NCBI RefSeq assembly: GCF_000400735.1
Contig: NZ_KE007366.1
Coordinates: 372,001-436,000 of the forward strand
From: Acinetobacter tandoii DSM 14970 = CIP 107469
GTDB lineage: Bacteria; Pseudomonadota; Gammaproteobacteria; Pseudomonadales; Moraxellaceae
Length of the DNA: 64,000 bases
Reading direction: 5' to 3'
Below, piece after piece: positions 28,491-37,308 of this stretch; the stretch's first letter is position 1; each line of letters starts with the position of its first letter. The notes under the pieces were generated by a model. The model saw only the letters and a program-made list of their open reading frames with translations, was not told the origin of the DNA and did no database searches. The translations under genes and the position numbers were made by a program.

Positions 28491-28601
28491 ATGATTCAAT
28501 TTACTGTGCTTTCGTCCCCTGCACTCGCTTCATTTTTATACCATCCCAAACTTCGGCATTTCACACCGATTCCAACCTTATTGTCTTACCCTGTGCTCTG
28601 A
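28491..28601 (+). CDS. Very small protein (36 residues) after the structured RNA
   Basis: ATG at 28491 with AAGGAG eleven bases upstream encodes 36 residues beginning MIQFTVLSSPALASF. No family is known. Its ribosome site lies directly after the structured RNA, so the RNA may control it or the frame may be only a leader peptide. Confidence 0.35.
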   Translation: MIQFTVLSSPALASFLYHPKLRHFTPIPTLLSYPVL

Positions 28602-28653
28602 TTCATTTCACCGCACTGATCAACCACTGAGTTTTTAATTCAGGGGCTGCTTT

Positions 28654-28749
28654 GTGCTGGAACAACATGATGAAATTTATCGCACAGCGGATTTGAGTTG
28701 TCATTATTGTGCTCACCAACCACACCTAGAGCCTGTGACAGCCAAGTAA
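28654..28749 (+). CDS. Tiny CHYC zinc-finger-like frame
   Basis: A GTG-started 31-residue frame with CHYC followed by two histidines (AHQPHLEP), a possible zinc knuckle. It has no clear ribosome site and may be a gene remnant. Confidence 0.25.
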   Translation: MLEQHDEIYRTADLSCHYCAHQPHLEPVTAK

Positions 28750-28823
28750 ATATGTTTGAAATTACAGTCAATTTCATAATTCATTTTTAAAATTTTAAAA
28801 ATATTTGATGGGTAAATAATAGG

Positions 28824-29942
28824 ATGAAATACACTGCAATTGCACTGCTTACCAGCCTAGCTTTGGTCGGCTGTTCAAAACCACAAAATGATGCAAAGAA
28901 CGAAGAACTTACTCAAAGTATTGAAAAAATGTCATTAAATGATGATGCCCCTGTACAAACTGTTTCGTCTCCTTTGATTATCGCTCGAAGTGAAATTACC
29001 CCTCCGCTGACAAAAACAGGAAAAGACTTTCAGGAATTAATAAAAGATGAGGGGTATTTTTCATTTTATCCGCCATATGAAACGATATCTGGACTACAGA
29101 TGTTTTTTGAAAATTCGGATGCAGCAGACTATTGTGCAAATTGCGTAAATTTCCAGACGGTTCTCAATGACTTAAGAAATACTCTGGCTTTAAAAAACAA
29201 TCAAGTTCTGGTGATCGGGCATACAGGTCAACAATTTCCTGCATTCACTTTTGCTTTGGGTGACGATTATTCCTTGCGTGCAGCGCATGACACAGCAATC
29301 AATTATATAAGATCGACGATGCAGGTGATTCCACCGCAAAAAGATCAATTTGAAAGTACAGAACAATATCAACAACGTATCCAGACACTTCAAAATGAGC
29401 TAGATACTAAAAATGCCCATCTAAATTATGACTTGAAGCTTCTAGAAATCAGTTTAAATGCCACTTCTTCACAAAGTTTGTTCATGACGAGCAGCTATAC
29501 ACCGAATGATCGACCAAGTGGCCCAATTGATAACTTTGTTTACTATGATGCTGATTCGAAACAGTTACATTTTGAGGACATGAATTTCTCATCTGATCTT
29601 ATCGTCAATTTCACAGCCCCATCCACACCAGAGTTAGCACAAAATATTATTACAGCTAGTGGACAAAAGTATGTCGGTTACATTTTTAACTTTAATAAGA
29701 ATAAATTGGAGTTAGATAGCTTAGTCATTTATCAAGCTAACAATACTCAAACTGGTTCAGCAAATGAGCCTATCGCAATACTTGAACCTAGCACGATGTC
29801 TTTTCAACGCAAACATTTCAACGGTATAGAAAATGCTCGATTAAAGAGATTTGACGTCCCATTAAAAAAGCCAATTAACTTCAATTTTACTTTGGATAAC
29901 TACACGCCTATCGAGAATGTCTTTAAAAAGATCGGCAAGTAA
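28824..29942 (+). CDS. Predicted lipoprotein of unknown function
   Basis: A 372-residue protein with a lipoprotein signal: a charged start, hydrophobic ALLTSLALVG and the lipobox cysteine at residue 17 (LVGC). It should be anchored in a membrane facing the periplasm. Residues about 125-175 (LALKNNQVLVIGHTG ... LRAAHDTAINYI) resemble an OmpA-like repeat in pattern only. The stretch CANCVN near residue 97 has two close cysteines. No family is recognised. It is followed by a second lipoprotein gene 107 bases downstream, suggesting paired cargo of element C. Confidence 0.7.
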   Translation: MKYTAIALLTSLALVGCSKPQNDAKNEELTQSIEKMSLNDDAPVQTVSSPLIIARSEITPPLTKTGKDFQELIKDEGYFSFYPPYETISGLQMFFENSDAADYCANCVNFQTVLNDLRNTLALKNNQVLVIGHTGQQFPAFTFALGDDYSLRAAHDTAINYIRSTMQVIPPQKDQFESTEQYQQRIQTLQNELDTKNAHLNYDLKLLEISLNATSSQSLFMTSSYTPNDRPSGPIDNFVYYDADSKQLHFEDMNFSSDLIVNFTAPSTPELAQNIITASGQKYVGYIFNFNKNKLELDSLVIYQANNTQTGSANEPIAILEPSTMSFQRKHFNGIENARLKRFDVPLKKPINFNFTLDNYTPIENVFKKIGK

Positions 29943-30049
29943 TTCTCAAACTTATCAAGATCAAGACATTGATTTTATTAACTATCAAACATACAAAAAT
30001 GGGCTTCCCCCTGTAGATCACCATATTCGATTAAGAACAGGTATTTATA

Positions 30050-30571
30050 ATGAATTTTATTCCATCTATTTTTTTATCTAGTGTGCTGTTGCTGACTTTA
30101 ACGGCCTGTAATTCAGGCAATGATGCGCCAAAGCCTAAAGATACCCAAACTCAAACAAGCGCTGCTGAGACTAGCACTTCGGCTCAGTCTGAGATGACCA
30201 ATAAATCCGAGGATGATTTTGTCGTTGATAAATCATTTTTAGAAAATGGTGCCGATGCTGAGCAAGCACAAGAACTGTCACAGGAACCGCCATTACAAGA
30301 AGAATTCGAAGTCCGAGTTCGTCGTGATGAATCACAATATTCCATGACAGGCTATGTTGATAAGCTCAATATCATGTCCCTGAATAATGATCCAACCAGT
30401 TTAACCAACGTATCAATCAACCGCGGTAATTGTAGAACCAAAGGGTTTTATGATTATCAAAATATGCGCTATGGCTCAGTGGCCCAAGTCTATCTCGGTT
30501 GTGCTGCTGAAAATGTGCGTGAGGTGACCATTACCACCAACAGCGGATTGACCTATACCTATAATTTTTAG
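30050..30571 (+). CDS. Predicted lipoprotein of unknown function
   Basis: A 173-residue protein with signal and lipobox (LLLTLTAC, cysteine 20), then a Thr/Ser/Glu-rich linker (residues 25-85) and a compact C-terminal part with two further cysteines (GNCRTKGFYDY and YLGCAAENV) likely to form a disulphide in the periplasm. It follows the 372-residue lipoprotein on the same strand. Family and function are unknown; a surface or exclusion role for the mobile element is conceivable but not shown. Confidence 0.7.
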   Translation: MNFIPSIFLSSVLLLTLTACNSGNDAPKPKDTQTQTSAAETSTSAQSEMTNKSEDDFVVDKSFLENGADAEQAQELSQEPPLQEEFEVRVRRDESQYSMTGYVDKLNIMSLNNDPTSLTNVSINRGNCRTKGFYDYQNMRYGSVAQVYLGCAAENVREVTITTNSGLTYTYNF

Positions 30572-30678
30572 GCATGAATAATAAAACGGCTTTATTTCCG
30601 CTCCTGTGTTAATGGGAATAAATTTATTCCCATTAGACTGTTGATCAATATATATAAGAACAACATGTTTCTTTGTCT

Positions 30679-31545
30679 TTAAATCAAACTTAGGCCAATA
30701 CGCTGACAATCAAAGGTTTTTCTACGGTGTCTTGTCACTCTTAAATAATGATTTCGAGCATGGTTGTTCATGCGAGCTTTTACAGCCTGCAAAGCACGTT
30801 GAGTCTGCTTGTCATCAAAACAATTTACCGAGATACCTTTTAAATCGTGCTCTTCAAATGAAACGGCTCCATACCCATTGGTGACCTCCAACCATTGTTC
30901 ACCAATTCTGCGGGCATGATCCGTTAGAGTGACAGCTTGTGCCTGTCCAGCATAAATACAGAATAACTGAATATAGTAGCCCTGCTCTGGATTATGTTTG
31001 ATCTGCCAGAGCACCGAATGAATTGAACGGAACAGCTCAGTATCTCTGGAGCGAATTAACTTTAGAAAAGCACTTAAGTAAAGATCTAGATCATATAAGC
31101 GAATCACTGATAGCGCTTGAGGTTGAGTACCTAAATAAATTGGAAAGATGGTTAATTGATCTTGTTGCTGTATACATTCTGATAGAAAGCGTTCAGCCTT
31201 TTTCACCTCTGCCTTATGCTGCTTCTGATCGGCTTGATAATCCGCTTCAATCAACCCTGCTTGATCTTGTACGTATTTGATAAAACCTTCCACCACATGA
31301 TCAGGTAAGTCTTGAATAGAATCATAGAACTTAAACGCATTGGCTTTAAAGATGATCTGCTCAAGTAACTTAAACACAATGATTGCTGCGATGTAATTAT
31401 TTCCGTCCACAAAGAAACGTCTGGATTTCTTAATCAAGGGAATGATCTGCTGTTTAAATTGATCAACACTAGTTTGATTGGCTAAGATTGCTTGAATAAA
31501 GTTTTCAATTTCACAAAACGTTTGAGATTCGTTGTAAGTCGTCAT
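30679..31545 (-). CDS. Inovirus Gp2-like (YagK/YfjJ) paralogue without the HUH motif
   Basis: A 288-residue protein that parallels its upstream neighbour along its length (NESQ-EIENF against NESN-VIEDF; ARRIGEQWLEVTNGYGAV against ADQVWQMWNSITGNIGV). Where the neighbour has the HUH histidines (YHCHLLL), this protein has YYIQLFC, so both metal-binding histidines are lost. It therefore should not nick DNA. It may be a regulator or a subunit, or it may be decaying. I chose the ATG at 31545, which lines up with the start of the neighbour. It is 70 bases downstream of it on the same strand. Confidence 0.65.
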   Translation of the reverse strand: MTTYNESQTFCEIENFIQAILANQTSVDQFKQQIIPLIKKSRRFFVDGNNYIAAIIVFKLLEQIIFKANAFKFYDSIQDLPDHVVEGFIKYVQDQAGLIEADYQADQKQHKAEVKKAERFLSECIQQQDQLTIFPIYLGTQPQALSVIRLYDLDLYLSAFLKLIRSRDTELFRSIHSVLWQIKHNPEQGYYIQLFCIYAGQAQAVTLTDHARRIGEQWLEVTNGYGAVSFEEHDLKGISVNCFDDKQTQRALQAVKARMNNHARNHYLRVTRHRRKTFDCQRIGLSLI

Positions 31546-31615
31546 GGTAAAACACATCCTAAGTTATTTTCTTCATAGACTTAGGAGTGCTGTAACTTTT
31601 TAATGGTGAATGAAT

Positions 31616-32557
31616 TTAGAATCCACAAAGCTGCAAGGTTTGTGCAACACCTCTACGCCAATGTACTTCAAATTGACCCGTACCAAAACTGCGCATATAC
31701 GGGAGCTTCGCACGTAAATGCTGTGCATACTTTTCAGGATTGACCAGATACATGGCAGCATTCAATGCATTACTGACTTCTTGAGGATGACTGCATCGAA
31801 TAGGCCCTACCCCTAAACGATCATTCCGAATAAACCTCTGCTTATGTTCCGTAGTATTACAATTAAAGTGCACGCCGATATTACCCGTAATACTGTTCCA
31901 CATTTGCCAGACCTGATCAGCGAGATACCAGTCATTCTGACGTTTGGATGGATCATAGATCAGCAATAAGTGGCAATGGTAGCCTTTATCTCCTCCCTGC
32001 TCTAATGCCCATGCATAACCCCGTAAACCCATGAAACATCCATCTTGATTTGCGATACGATTTCTTAAAATACTCATATGCTGTTGAACATTCTCAATAC
32101 CAATATCAACCTGTTGCTCTTTGAGATAACCTAAATCAACACGTACAAATAACAGTTCAGAATAATGTGTCATGAGTTTAGTCAGGTACTGATACAGTGA
32201 AATTCGATTCTGCTGTTCTTGTTGGATAAAACAGACTTGTTCTTTCCAGTATTCATTTTGATATTGATAGAGTACACAGCAGAGGATTGAAACTTGCAGA
32301 GTATTAAAATTTAAAATGCATGATATAGGTTGACCATTGAGGAAATGATCAATCCAGTATTTACACTGAATAAAATATTGAATGGATTCAGCGTAGTGAA
32401 GCTGTGCTGAATAGAAGTGTTGAAAGGCTTCATATAATGTACTGAGTGACTGTTTGAATTGTTGTTCACTCATCTGTTCAAAACAGACGTCATAAACAAA
32501 ATCTTCAATCACAATACAAAGGTTAGATTCATTCCAAATCACTGTAGTCAAATTCAT
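31616..32557 (-). CDS. Inovirus Gp2-like (YagK/YfjJ C-terminal family) HUH replication protein
   Basis: A 313-residue protein of the YagK/YfjJ_C family found in phage satellites and inoviruses. The C-terminal half has VRVDLGYLK, then GYAWALEQGGDKGYHCHLLLIYD with the HUH motif (HCH), then WYLADQVWQMWNS, and GVGPIRCSHPQEVSNALNAAMYLV near the end. HUH proteins nick single-stranded origins for rolling-circle replication. The N-terminal half is helical and less conserved. It is probably the replication initiator of element C. The 518-base AT-rich gap upstream would hold its promoter and perhaps its origin. Confidence 0.72.
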   Translation of the reverse strand: MNLTTVIWNESNLCIVIEDFVYDVCFEQMSEQQFKQSLSTLYEAFQHFYSAQLHYAESIQYFIQCKYWIDHFLNGQPISCILNFNTLQVSILCCVLYQYQNEYWKEQVCFIQQEQQNRISLYQYLTKLMTHYSELLFVRVDLGYLKEQQVDIGIENVQQHMSILRNRIANQDGCFMGLRGYAWALEQGGDKGYHCHLLLIYDPSKRQNDWYLADQVWQMWNSITGNIGVHFNCNTTEHKQRFIRNDRLGVGPIRCSHPQEVSNALNAAMYLVNPEKYAQHLRAKLPYMRSFGTGQFEVHWRRGVAQTLQLCGF

Positions 32558-33075
32558 GTTGTGATACTCATCATGTTAGGATTCATATCACTTACTGTTC
32601 TGTAAAAAATTAATCGCCATAAATATACTTATAAAATATAGCCTATACATATGAATCAAGATATATAGAAGTATTTAATAATATTAATAACCTGTTAAGC
32701 CAGATATCTATTCCCCGTTAAGAACCCATCACAATCCAACACTTCAGTAGCTCAAACTCAATCAACTTAAAAAAGCTAAAGTTAATTTTAAGCAACAACC
32801 TTTGAACCGTCATTTGACCTTGGCTCAGCGTCTAGGGGGCTGGGCTAAAAATTTGAGTCGACTAATTTTTTAAAAAATTGATATGTGATTCATTGATTTT
32901 TACTTTTTTGAGCACTCTAGAGGGCTTTTTTTGGCAAAAAATGGTCTATATCTACATAAAATACTATATATGTATCACTTAAAATTTATTAAAAATTCAC
33001 TAAAACGTCACTAGAAATTTATAAAAAAATAACTAATAATTTACAAATAATTCTACATAGTGATAAAAAATTAAT
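32558..33075. other. AT-rich gap, possible origin or promoter region
   Basis: No gene is seen between the divergent HUH-protein gene and the 33076 gene. A GC-rich patch near 32820-32850 and a CTCTAGAGGGCTTTTTTT stretch near 32920 stand out; the latter could terminate or form part of an origin. Confidence 0.35.
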
Positions 33076-33954
33076 ATGCAATTGAATACACCTCAGCCTC
33101 TTCCAGTCAATACACCAAAAGAATTTGAGAATTTTAGTTTTCGAGAAATTCAATGTGCATGGAATTATTGTTGCAATAATGGTTGGGTCACGCAGCCTTT
33201 AATAAATACTATTTCTATAGATCAAAAAAGGATTTATTTGGAAACGTACTTAAACGGATTAGGAAATAGACAAAACATAATTGATCAGATAATCTCATAT
33301 CAAAAGATGACATTAATTGATTACAGTTATTTCAACTGGATTGATGAAGAAGATAAAAGGTTAATTCACATTATTTTGACAACATTAGCGTCAAATTTTA
33401 ATATTCCAATAAATATAGGTTTGTTGCCAAAAATATTTGATGAGCTAATAATTACTTTTGATGCATTACCATACGACATGTCTACGAAAATACACTTTAT
33501 AACTAATCAAAGGGACACATGGGGCCAAATTAGAACAAAGGATTCAGAACTCAATTGGTTAGATCATAACAATACGACTCAGTTAAATTGGGCATGGGAA
33601 TATTTAGGAAAATTTAATAAACGAATAAATGCAAATATAAATCCAATAGAAAATAATGATCTATTATGTGCAATCCAAGCATCTTTTGATTTCATGTCAC
33701 ATGGTTACAAATCAGATAAAGTTTTATTTCTTGATCGTATGAAAAAAACGTGGAGTCAAAAGAAGTTTAGAGACTCTGGAAAGGCGAAGAAGAATTATCA
33801 TATCCCACTTACAAAAACTACTCAGATGCAATTAGAAAAATTAGCAGAGTTTAAAAATCTACGTAAAGATCAGGTCATTGAAGAATTAATCCTGAAAGAA
33901 TACGAAGCTACGCAGTTAGATGAGAAGGGAAAAAATAAATATTTCGATAGATAG
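33076..33954 (+). CDS. Hypothetical protein with possible ribbon-helix-helix C-terminus
   Basis: A 292-residue protein of unknown family. The last 60 residues (NYHIPLTKTTQMQLEKLAEF, then RKDQVIEELILKEY) fit a ribbon-helix-helix: a short strand, a helix, a turn and a second helix. That suggests DNA binding, and the remainder is helical and Trp-rich. It is divergent from the HUH gene and convergent with the integrase, so it could be a regulator or accessory replication factor of element C. Function is not established. Confidence 0.6.
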   Translation: MQLNTPQPLPVNTPKEFENFSFREIQCAWNYCCNNGWVTQPLINTISIDQKRIYLETYLNGLGNRQNIIDQIISYQKMTLIDYSYFNWIDEEDKRLIHIILTTLASNFNIPINIGLLPKIFDELIITFDALPYDMSTKIHFITNQRDTWGQIRTKDSELNWLDHNNTTQLNWAWEYLGKFNKRINANINPIENNDLLCAIQASFDFMSHGYKSDKVLFLDRMKKTWSQKKFRDSGKAKKNYHIPLTKTTQMQLEKLAEFKNLRKDQVIEELILKEYEATQLDEKGKNKYFDR

Positions 33955-33994
33955 AGATCGTTAAGCTAACGATCTCTAAATCCATTTGAATTTA

Positions 33995-35131
33995 TTATGT
34001 CAACCATCTTTTAACATATTCCCCATACCACTCCATAATTTTCACTCGCTCATCCCAGTATTGCGCACGGTTATAAGCTGAGCGAATTCTGTTTTGAGGA
34101 ACATGAGCAAGCTGGCGTTCAATGGCATCGGGATTAAACAGATTTGATTCATTTACGATTGTACTGAATAGCGATCTAAAACCATGTGTGGTCATTCGAC
34201 CTGCATAACCTGAACGTTTGATCACAGCCAAAATAGATTCACTGCGCATCGGTTCCTTGTTATTCAAACGATGTGGAAATAACAATTCTTGATTATGCGT
34301 CAAACGTAATGCCAGAAGCTCAGTAATCATCATGTCCGTCAATGGTACACGATGTGGAAGTCGATTCTTCATACGTTCTTCAGGAATATCCCACTTACGC
34401 CCTTCCAAATCAAACTCTTCCCAGCGAGCTTGTAGTAACTCACTGACTCGAACACCAGTCAGCATAATTAAAATGATGGCATGATGTGTCTGAGCATCAC
34501 TTGGATAAGCTCTGACTTTTCTTAGAAATTCAGGCATATCTGAAGCAGGTAACGAGGCCAAATTTTTCACACGCTTATTTTTTAGTGCATAGACCAAATC
34601 GCCTGCAGGATTATCATAGCGATAGCCATGAGCAATGGCATATTTCATAACCATTCCACAACGAGACAGAGTACGCTTAGCCACTTCAAGTGAGCCTCTT
34701 CCCTCAATCTTTTTTATGATCTGCAAAATTTCAGGTGCTTGAATCTGATTAATACGCTTATTTTCTAATGAAAGATACAATTCATCGAGAGATGCTCTGA
34801 CATTGCTAATATGCTTCGGGGACCACGTTTCCTTCTGATTCTCAAACCAATTTTCAGCCACTTCTTTAAAGAAAGGCTTTATGTCCTCATGAAGTACTGA
34901 TTTTGAATGTTTATACTTAAGTTCATAAGCCATTTCTCTAGCTTTTTTCAAACTAAGTTCTGGGTATGGTCCTAGTGACTCAGATTGACGCTGCCCATGA
35001 ACGGTATAGCGGACATTCCAATACTTCTGACCTTTAGTCGTAATAATCAGCGATAAACCATGTGAATCTGATAGACGATATTGCTTATCTTTCGGTTGAG
35101 CTTTTCTACATTCTGCATCTGTGAGTGACAT
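33995..35131 (-). CDS. int: Tyrosine integrase of element C (DUF4102 N-terminus)
   Basis: A P4-type integrase with intact catalytic residues: the arginine in GVRVSELLQARW, HGFR, a histidine in LAHVPQNRIRSAYNR, and the nucleophile tyrosine in that same stretch. It is the intact counterpart of the pseudogene at 2118-2885 and shares long identical stretches with it. I chose the ATG at 35131 (MSLTDAEC) because the pseudogene starts the same way; an ATG 16 codons upstream is possible. It points leftwards, away from the attachment copy at 35315, so the element lies to its left. Confidence 0.92.
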   Translation of the reverse strand: MSLTDAECRKAQPKDKQYRLSDSHGLSLIITTKGQKYWNVRYTVHGQRQSESLGPYPELSLKKAREMAYELKYKHSKSVLHEDIKPFFKEVAENWFENQKETWSPKHISNVRASLDELYLSLENKRINQIQAPEILQIIKKIEGRGSLEVAKRTLSRCGMVMKYAIAHGYRYDNPAGDLVYALKNKRVKNLASLPASDMPEFLRKVRAYPSDAQTHHAIILIMLTGVRVSELLQARWEEFDLEGRKWDIPEERMKNRLPHRVPLTDMMITELLALRLTHNQELLFPHRLNNKEPMRSESILAVIKRSGYAGRMTTHGFRSLFSTIVNESNLFNPDAIERQLAHVPQNRIRSAYNRAQYWDERVKIMEWYGEYVKRWLT

Positions 35132-35245
35132 ATCTTTAACCAGAATTTGTTGTGTTAATTTCTGGGTAAATTTTGCCAATTTTTACCCACACAAAGCAAA
35201 AATAGGGTCAAATCGCTTAGGACAGCATCGGACAATACAGCCAAT

Positions 35246-35282
35246 AAAAAAGCCCTTAAACACTGAGTTTAAAGGCTTTTTT
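35246..35282. terminator. Hairpin terminator upstream of the integrase
   Basis: AAAAAGCCCTTAAAC / GTTTAAAGGCTTTTT around a short loop, with A and T runs either side. It is the twin of the hairpin at 3001 and insulates the integrase from flanking transcription. Confidence 0.7.
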
Positions 35283-35314
35283 AGATTCCGACGGATTACT
35301 TCGGAAAGAATTTT

Positions 35315-35327
35315 GGTGGAGGTGGCG
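35315..35327. other. Attachment site copy, right end of element C
   Basis: The same GGTGGAGGTGGCG core as at 7155, again just upstream of an integrase start. The T-arm part of the target gene does not follow here, so this is a junction copy only. The prophage begins on its right. Confidence 0.7.
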
Positions 35328-35564
35328 GCTACATAATTAAAATAATAAACACTTGATTATTAAATATTAATTTTAAGATAAATACTTGTCGTATAACTTC
35401 TGTATAACAAATACAAAAACCACCGCCCTATCAGTTCAAATCCCAATATAGAAACTAAACTCAGAAAATATACACATATATGGCCACATTTTCAGACGTA
35501 CTAATAACAGGATAAAGGTAAATATCTGAATTTTTGATTCTAAACTTTAGGTCATGAAAAATAG
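35328..35564. other. AT-rich gap next to the attachment site
   Basis: No gene is seen. It separates the element C end from the GTTAC-rich stretch and the prophage. Confidence 0.4.
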
Positions 35565-35845
35565 GGGTTACAAAAGTTACAGATGTTTATTTATATAGTT
35601 ATATATATGATTATTAACAATTTATATTAGTTTTATAAAAGTTACATATAGGTAACTTTAAAGTTACATGTAACCTATTTTTGAGGTTACAACGTGTAAC
35701 CTATTAAGTATATGATTTATATAAATTTAATGTATTTTAAAAAACTTTAGTAACCTCATGTAACCCCATTAAGGTTACAAAATATATTATTTAAAATCAA
35801 TTACTTATAATATTAAAATCATGCTTTATAATTTATGTAACCTCT
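35565..35845. repeat. Cluster of GTTAC / GTAAC repeats
   Basis: Twelve copies of GTTAC or its inverse lie in about 280 bases. They include the perfect palindrome GTTACATGTAAC at 35663-35674 and AGGTTAC / GTAACCT arms at 35684-35702. No gene is seen in the gap 35132-36225. Clusters of this kind can be protein-binding arrays at a phage end or origin. Confidence 0.6.
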
Positions 35846-36071
35846 CTCATACCCTATATTTAGAGTTTAAAAGAACAGTCTTATTTAATTACTTTTTAAA
35901 GTCGCATCTAATTGAATCAGAGTGCATCAACAATCATTCATTAAAATCGGTCTAAGCCTTATGAAACATAAGCCTTAGAGCTTTTTCTGTTGTGCATCTA
36001 AAATGAGACATTTAGGAACTGCGCAGGCGGGAGAGGAGACTGCGTTTGACCTCACATCATATTGGTTTAAC

Positions 36072-36121
36072 CTGACCTACTGACCTACTGACCTACTGAC
36101 CTACTGACCTACTGACCTACT
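36072..36121. repeat. 8-bp tandem repeat CTGACCTA x6
   Basis: Six exact units of CTGACCTA plus two bases, in a non-coding stretch before the prophage portal terminator. The unit is not a multiple of three, which fits its non-coding position. Confidence 0.95.
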
Positions 36122-36138
36122 GTCAATTTTATTGAGCA

Positions 36139-36170
36139 AAAAAAAATGCCAAGCATTAAAACTTGGCATT
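36139..36170 (-). terminator. Terminator of the Q-P operon
   Basis: ATGCCAAG / CTTGGCAT with a loop of eight, followed on the minus strand by a T run. It closes the leftward portal/terminase transcript. Confidence 0.8.
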
Positions 36171-36225
36171 ATAAAAAAAGAATAAATATATATTTTATAT
36201 AGGTTTTTTGATATAATTCAGATAA

Positions 36226-37308
36226 CTATGGCTTAGTGATAGATGAAATTAAGTCATATTCTTTAAACTTAATAACTTCAATACCAAGCTGATCATTAAT
36301 TTGTTTTAGTAGGTTTTGATAGTAAACAATCTCATTGTAATAAAAGACTCTTGCAGCCTTTTCAATATCACCAAACCCACCTGAGTTTTGCGGTACCACA
36401 CCCATCAATTGAGGTGGAATACGATGGCCTGCAAGCTGATCATCACGACTGGCAATCTTAATATTATAAAACTCATCCTTAGCAGCGACTTCGGCAAGAG
36501 GAATAACGTTTAAGCCTTTCTCTTTTCCTCCTGGTGTGTAGACCAAAAGATTTTTAAAGTTGCCTGCCCCTTTTGAGTTTTGCAATGATTCTTCTAATGC
36601 ATCAACATCTTTTTGAGATTTCATAGCATCAGTAATATGTAAAATAAAACCTGCATGTGCACCATTTTTGTAATAGCGTCTACGGAATAAAGTCGCAGCT
36701 TCATTTAATAAAATCGCATTGATGCTACTCAAATAATTTGGAACGCCATAAATTTCCTGCATGATATCAGCGTCAGCAACATGGATAATTTCTTCAGGTT
36801 CAAAAACATGTTGTTTACTTTGAAAGCCATCTAATTGATAAAACTTTGAAAGGTCAGTTCCCTTTCTCATATTGACGGCAGGACGTGATGTTAACTTCAA
36901 CACACTTCTAAACCGATTATATTGAATATGGGTATAACAGTTTGCAAAAGTAATTAGATTCAATGCCAAAGAATTAAACTCATGTCGGCTTAATAATGGA
37001 TGTGGAATAAAATCACCTGAAAGAATATTACGCTTGATCACGATCGCACTGGTATGGTGACTGGTACCACGATAAAGTTTTGCAGTCGCAGCAATATCAA
37101 AAGGTAATTCATACCAATCTTGCCAGACAGGACAATAACCATATTCAAATAGTGCATGTCCATCCAGTACTGGTTCTGGATCTCCGAAACTACTCATAAT
37201 CATTTTTGATTGTGGTTGTTCTACAGGCAAAGATAAACCAGATCCTGATGCCGACATCTGCTCCAAACGTGGAAAAACAGTCGAAATAAGTTTGTCCAAT
37301 ATTCTCAT
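36226..37308 (-). CDS. Phage portal protein (P2 gpQ type)
   Basis: A 360-residue portal of the P2/PBSX family: the conserved LFEYGYCPVWQDWYELPF start, the central YRGTSHHTSAIVIKRN, and QLAGHRIPPQLMGVVPQNSGGFGDIEKA near the C-terminus. Twelve copies form the ring through which DNA enters the head. It overlaps the terminase gene by four bases in the P2 order Q-P, transcribed leftwards from the shared region upstream of O. Confidence 0.95.
   Translation of the reverse strand: MRILDKLISTVFPRLEQMSASGSGLSLPVEQPQSKMIMSSFGDPEPVLDGHALFEYGYCPVWQDWYELPFDIAATAKLYRGTSHHTSAIVIKRNILSGDFIPHPLLSRHEFNSLALNLITFANCYTHIQYNRFRSVLKLTSRPAVNMRKGTDLSKFYQLDGFQSKQHVFEPEEIIHVADADIMQEIYGVPNYLSSINAILLNEAATLFRRRYYKNGAHAGFILHITDAMKSQKDVDALEESLQNSKGAGNFKNLLVYTPGGKEKGLNVIPLAEVAAKDEFYNIKIASRDDQLAGHRIPPQLMGVVPQNSGGFGDIEKAARVFYYNEIVYYQNLLKQINDQLGIEVIKFKEYDLISSITKP

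Noticed and set aside
31023..31280. Rightward 85-codon frame
   Set aside because: It is the opposite strand of the HUH-less paralogue, which has clear homology to its neighbour.
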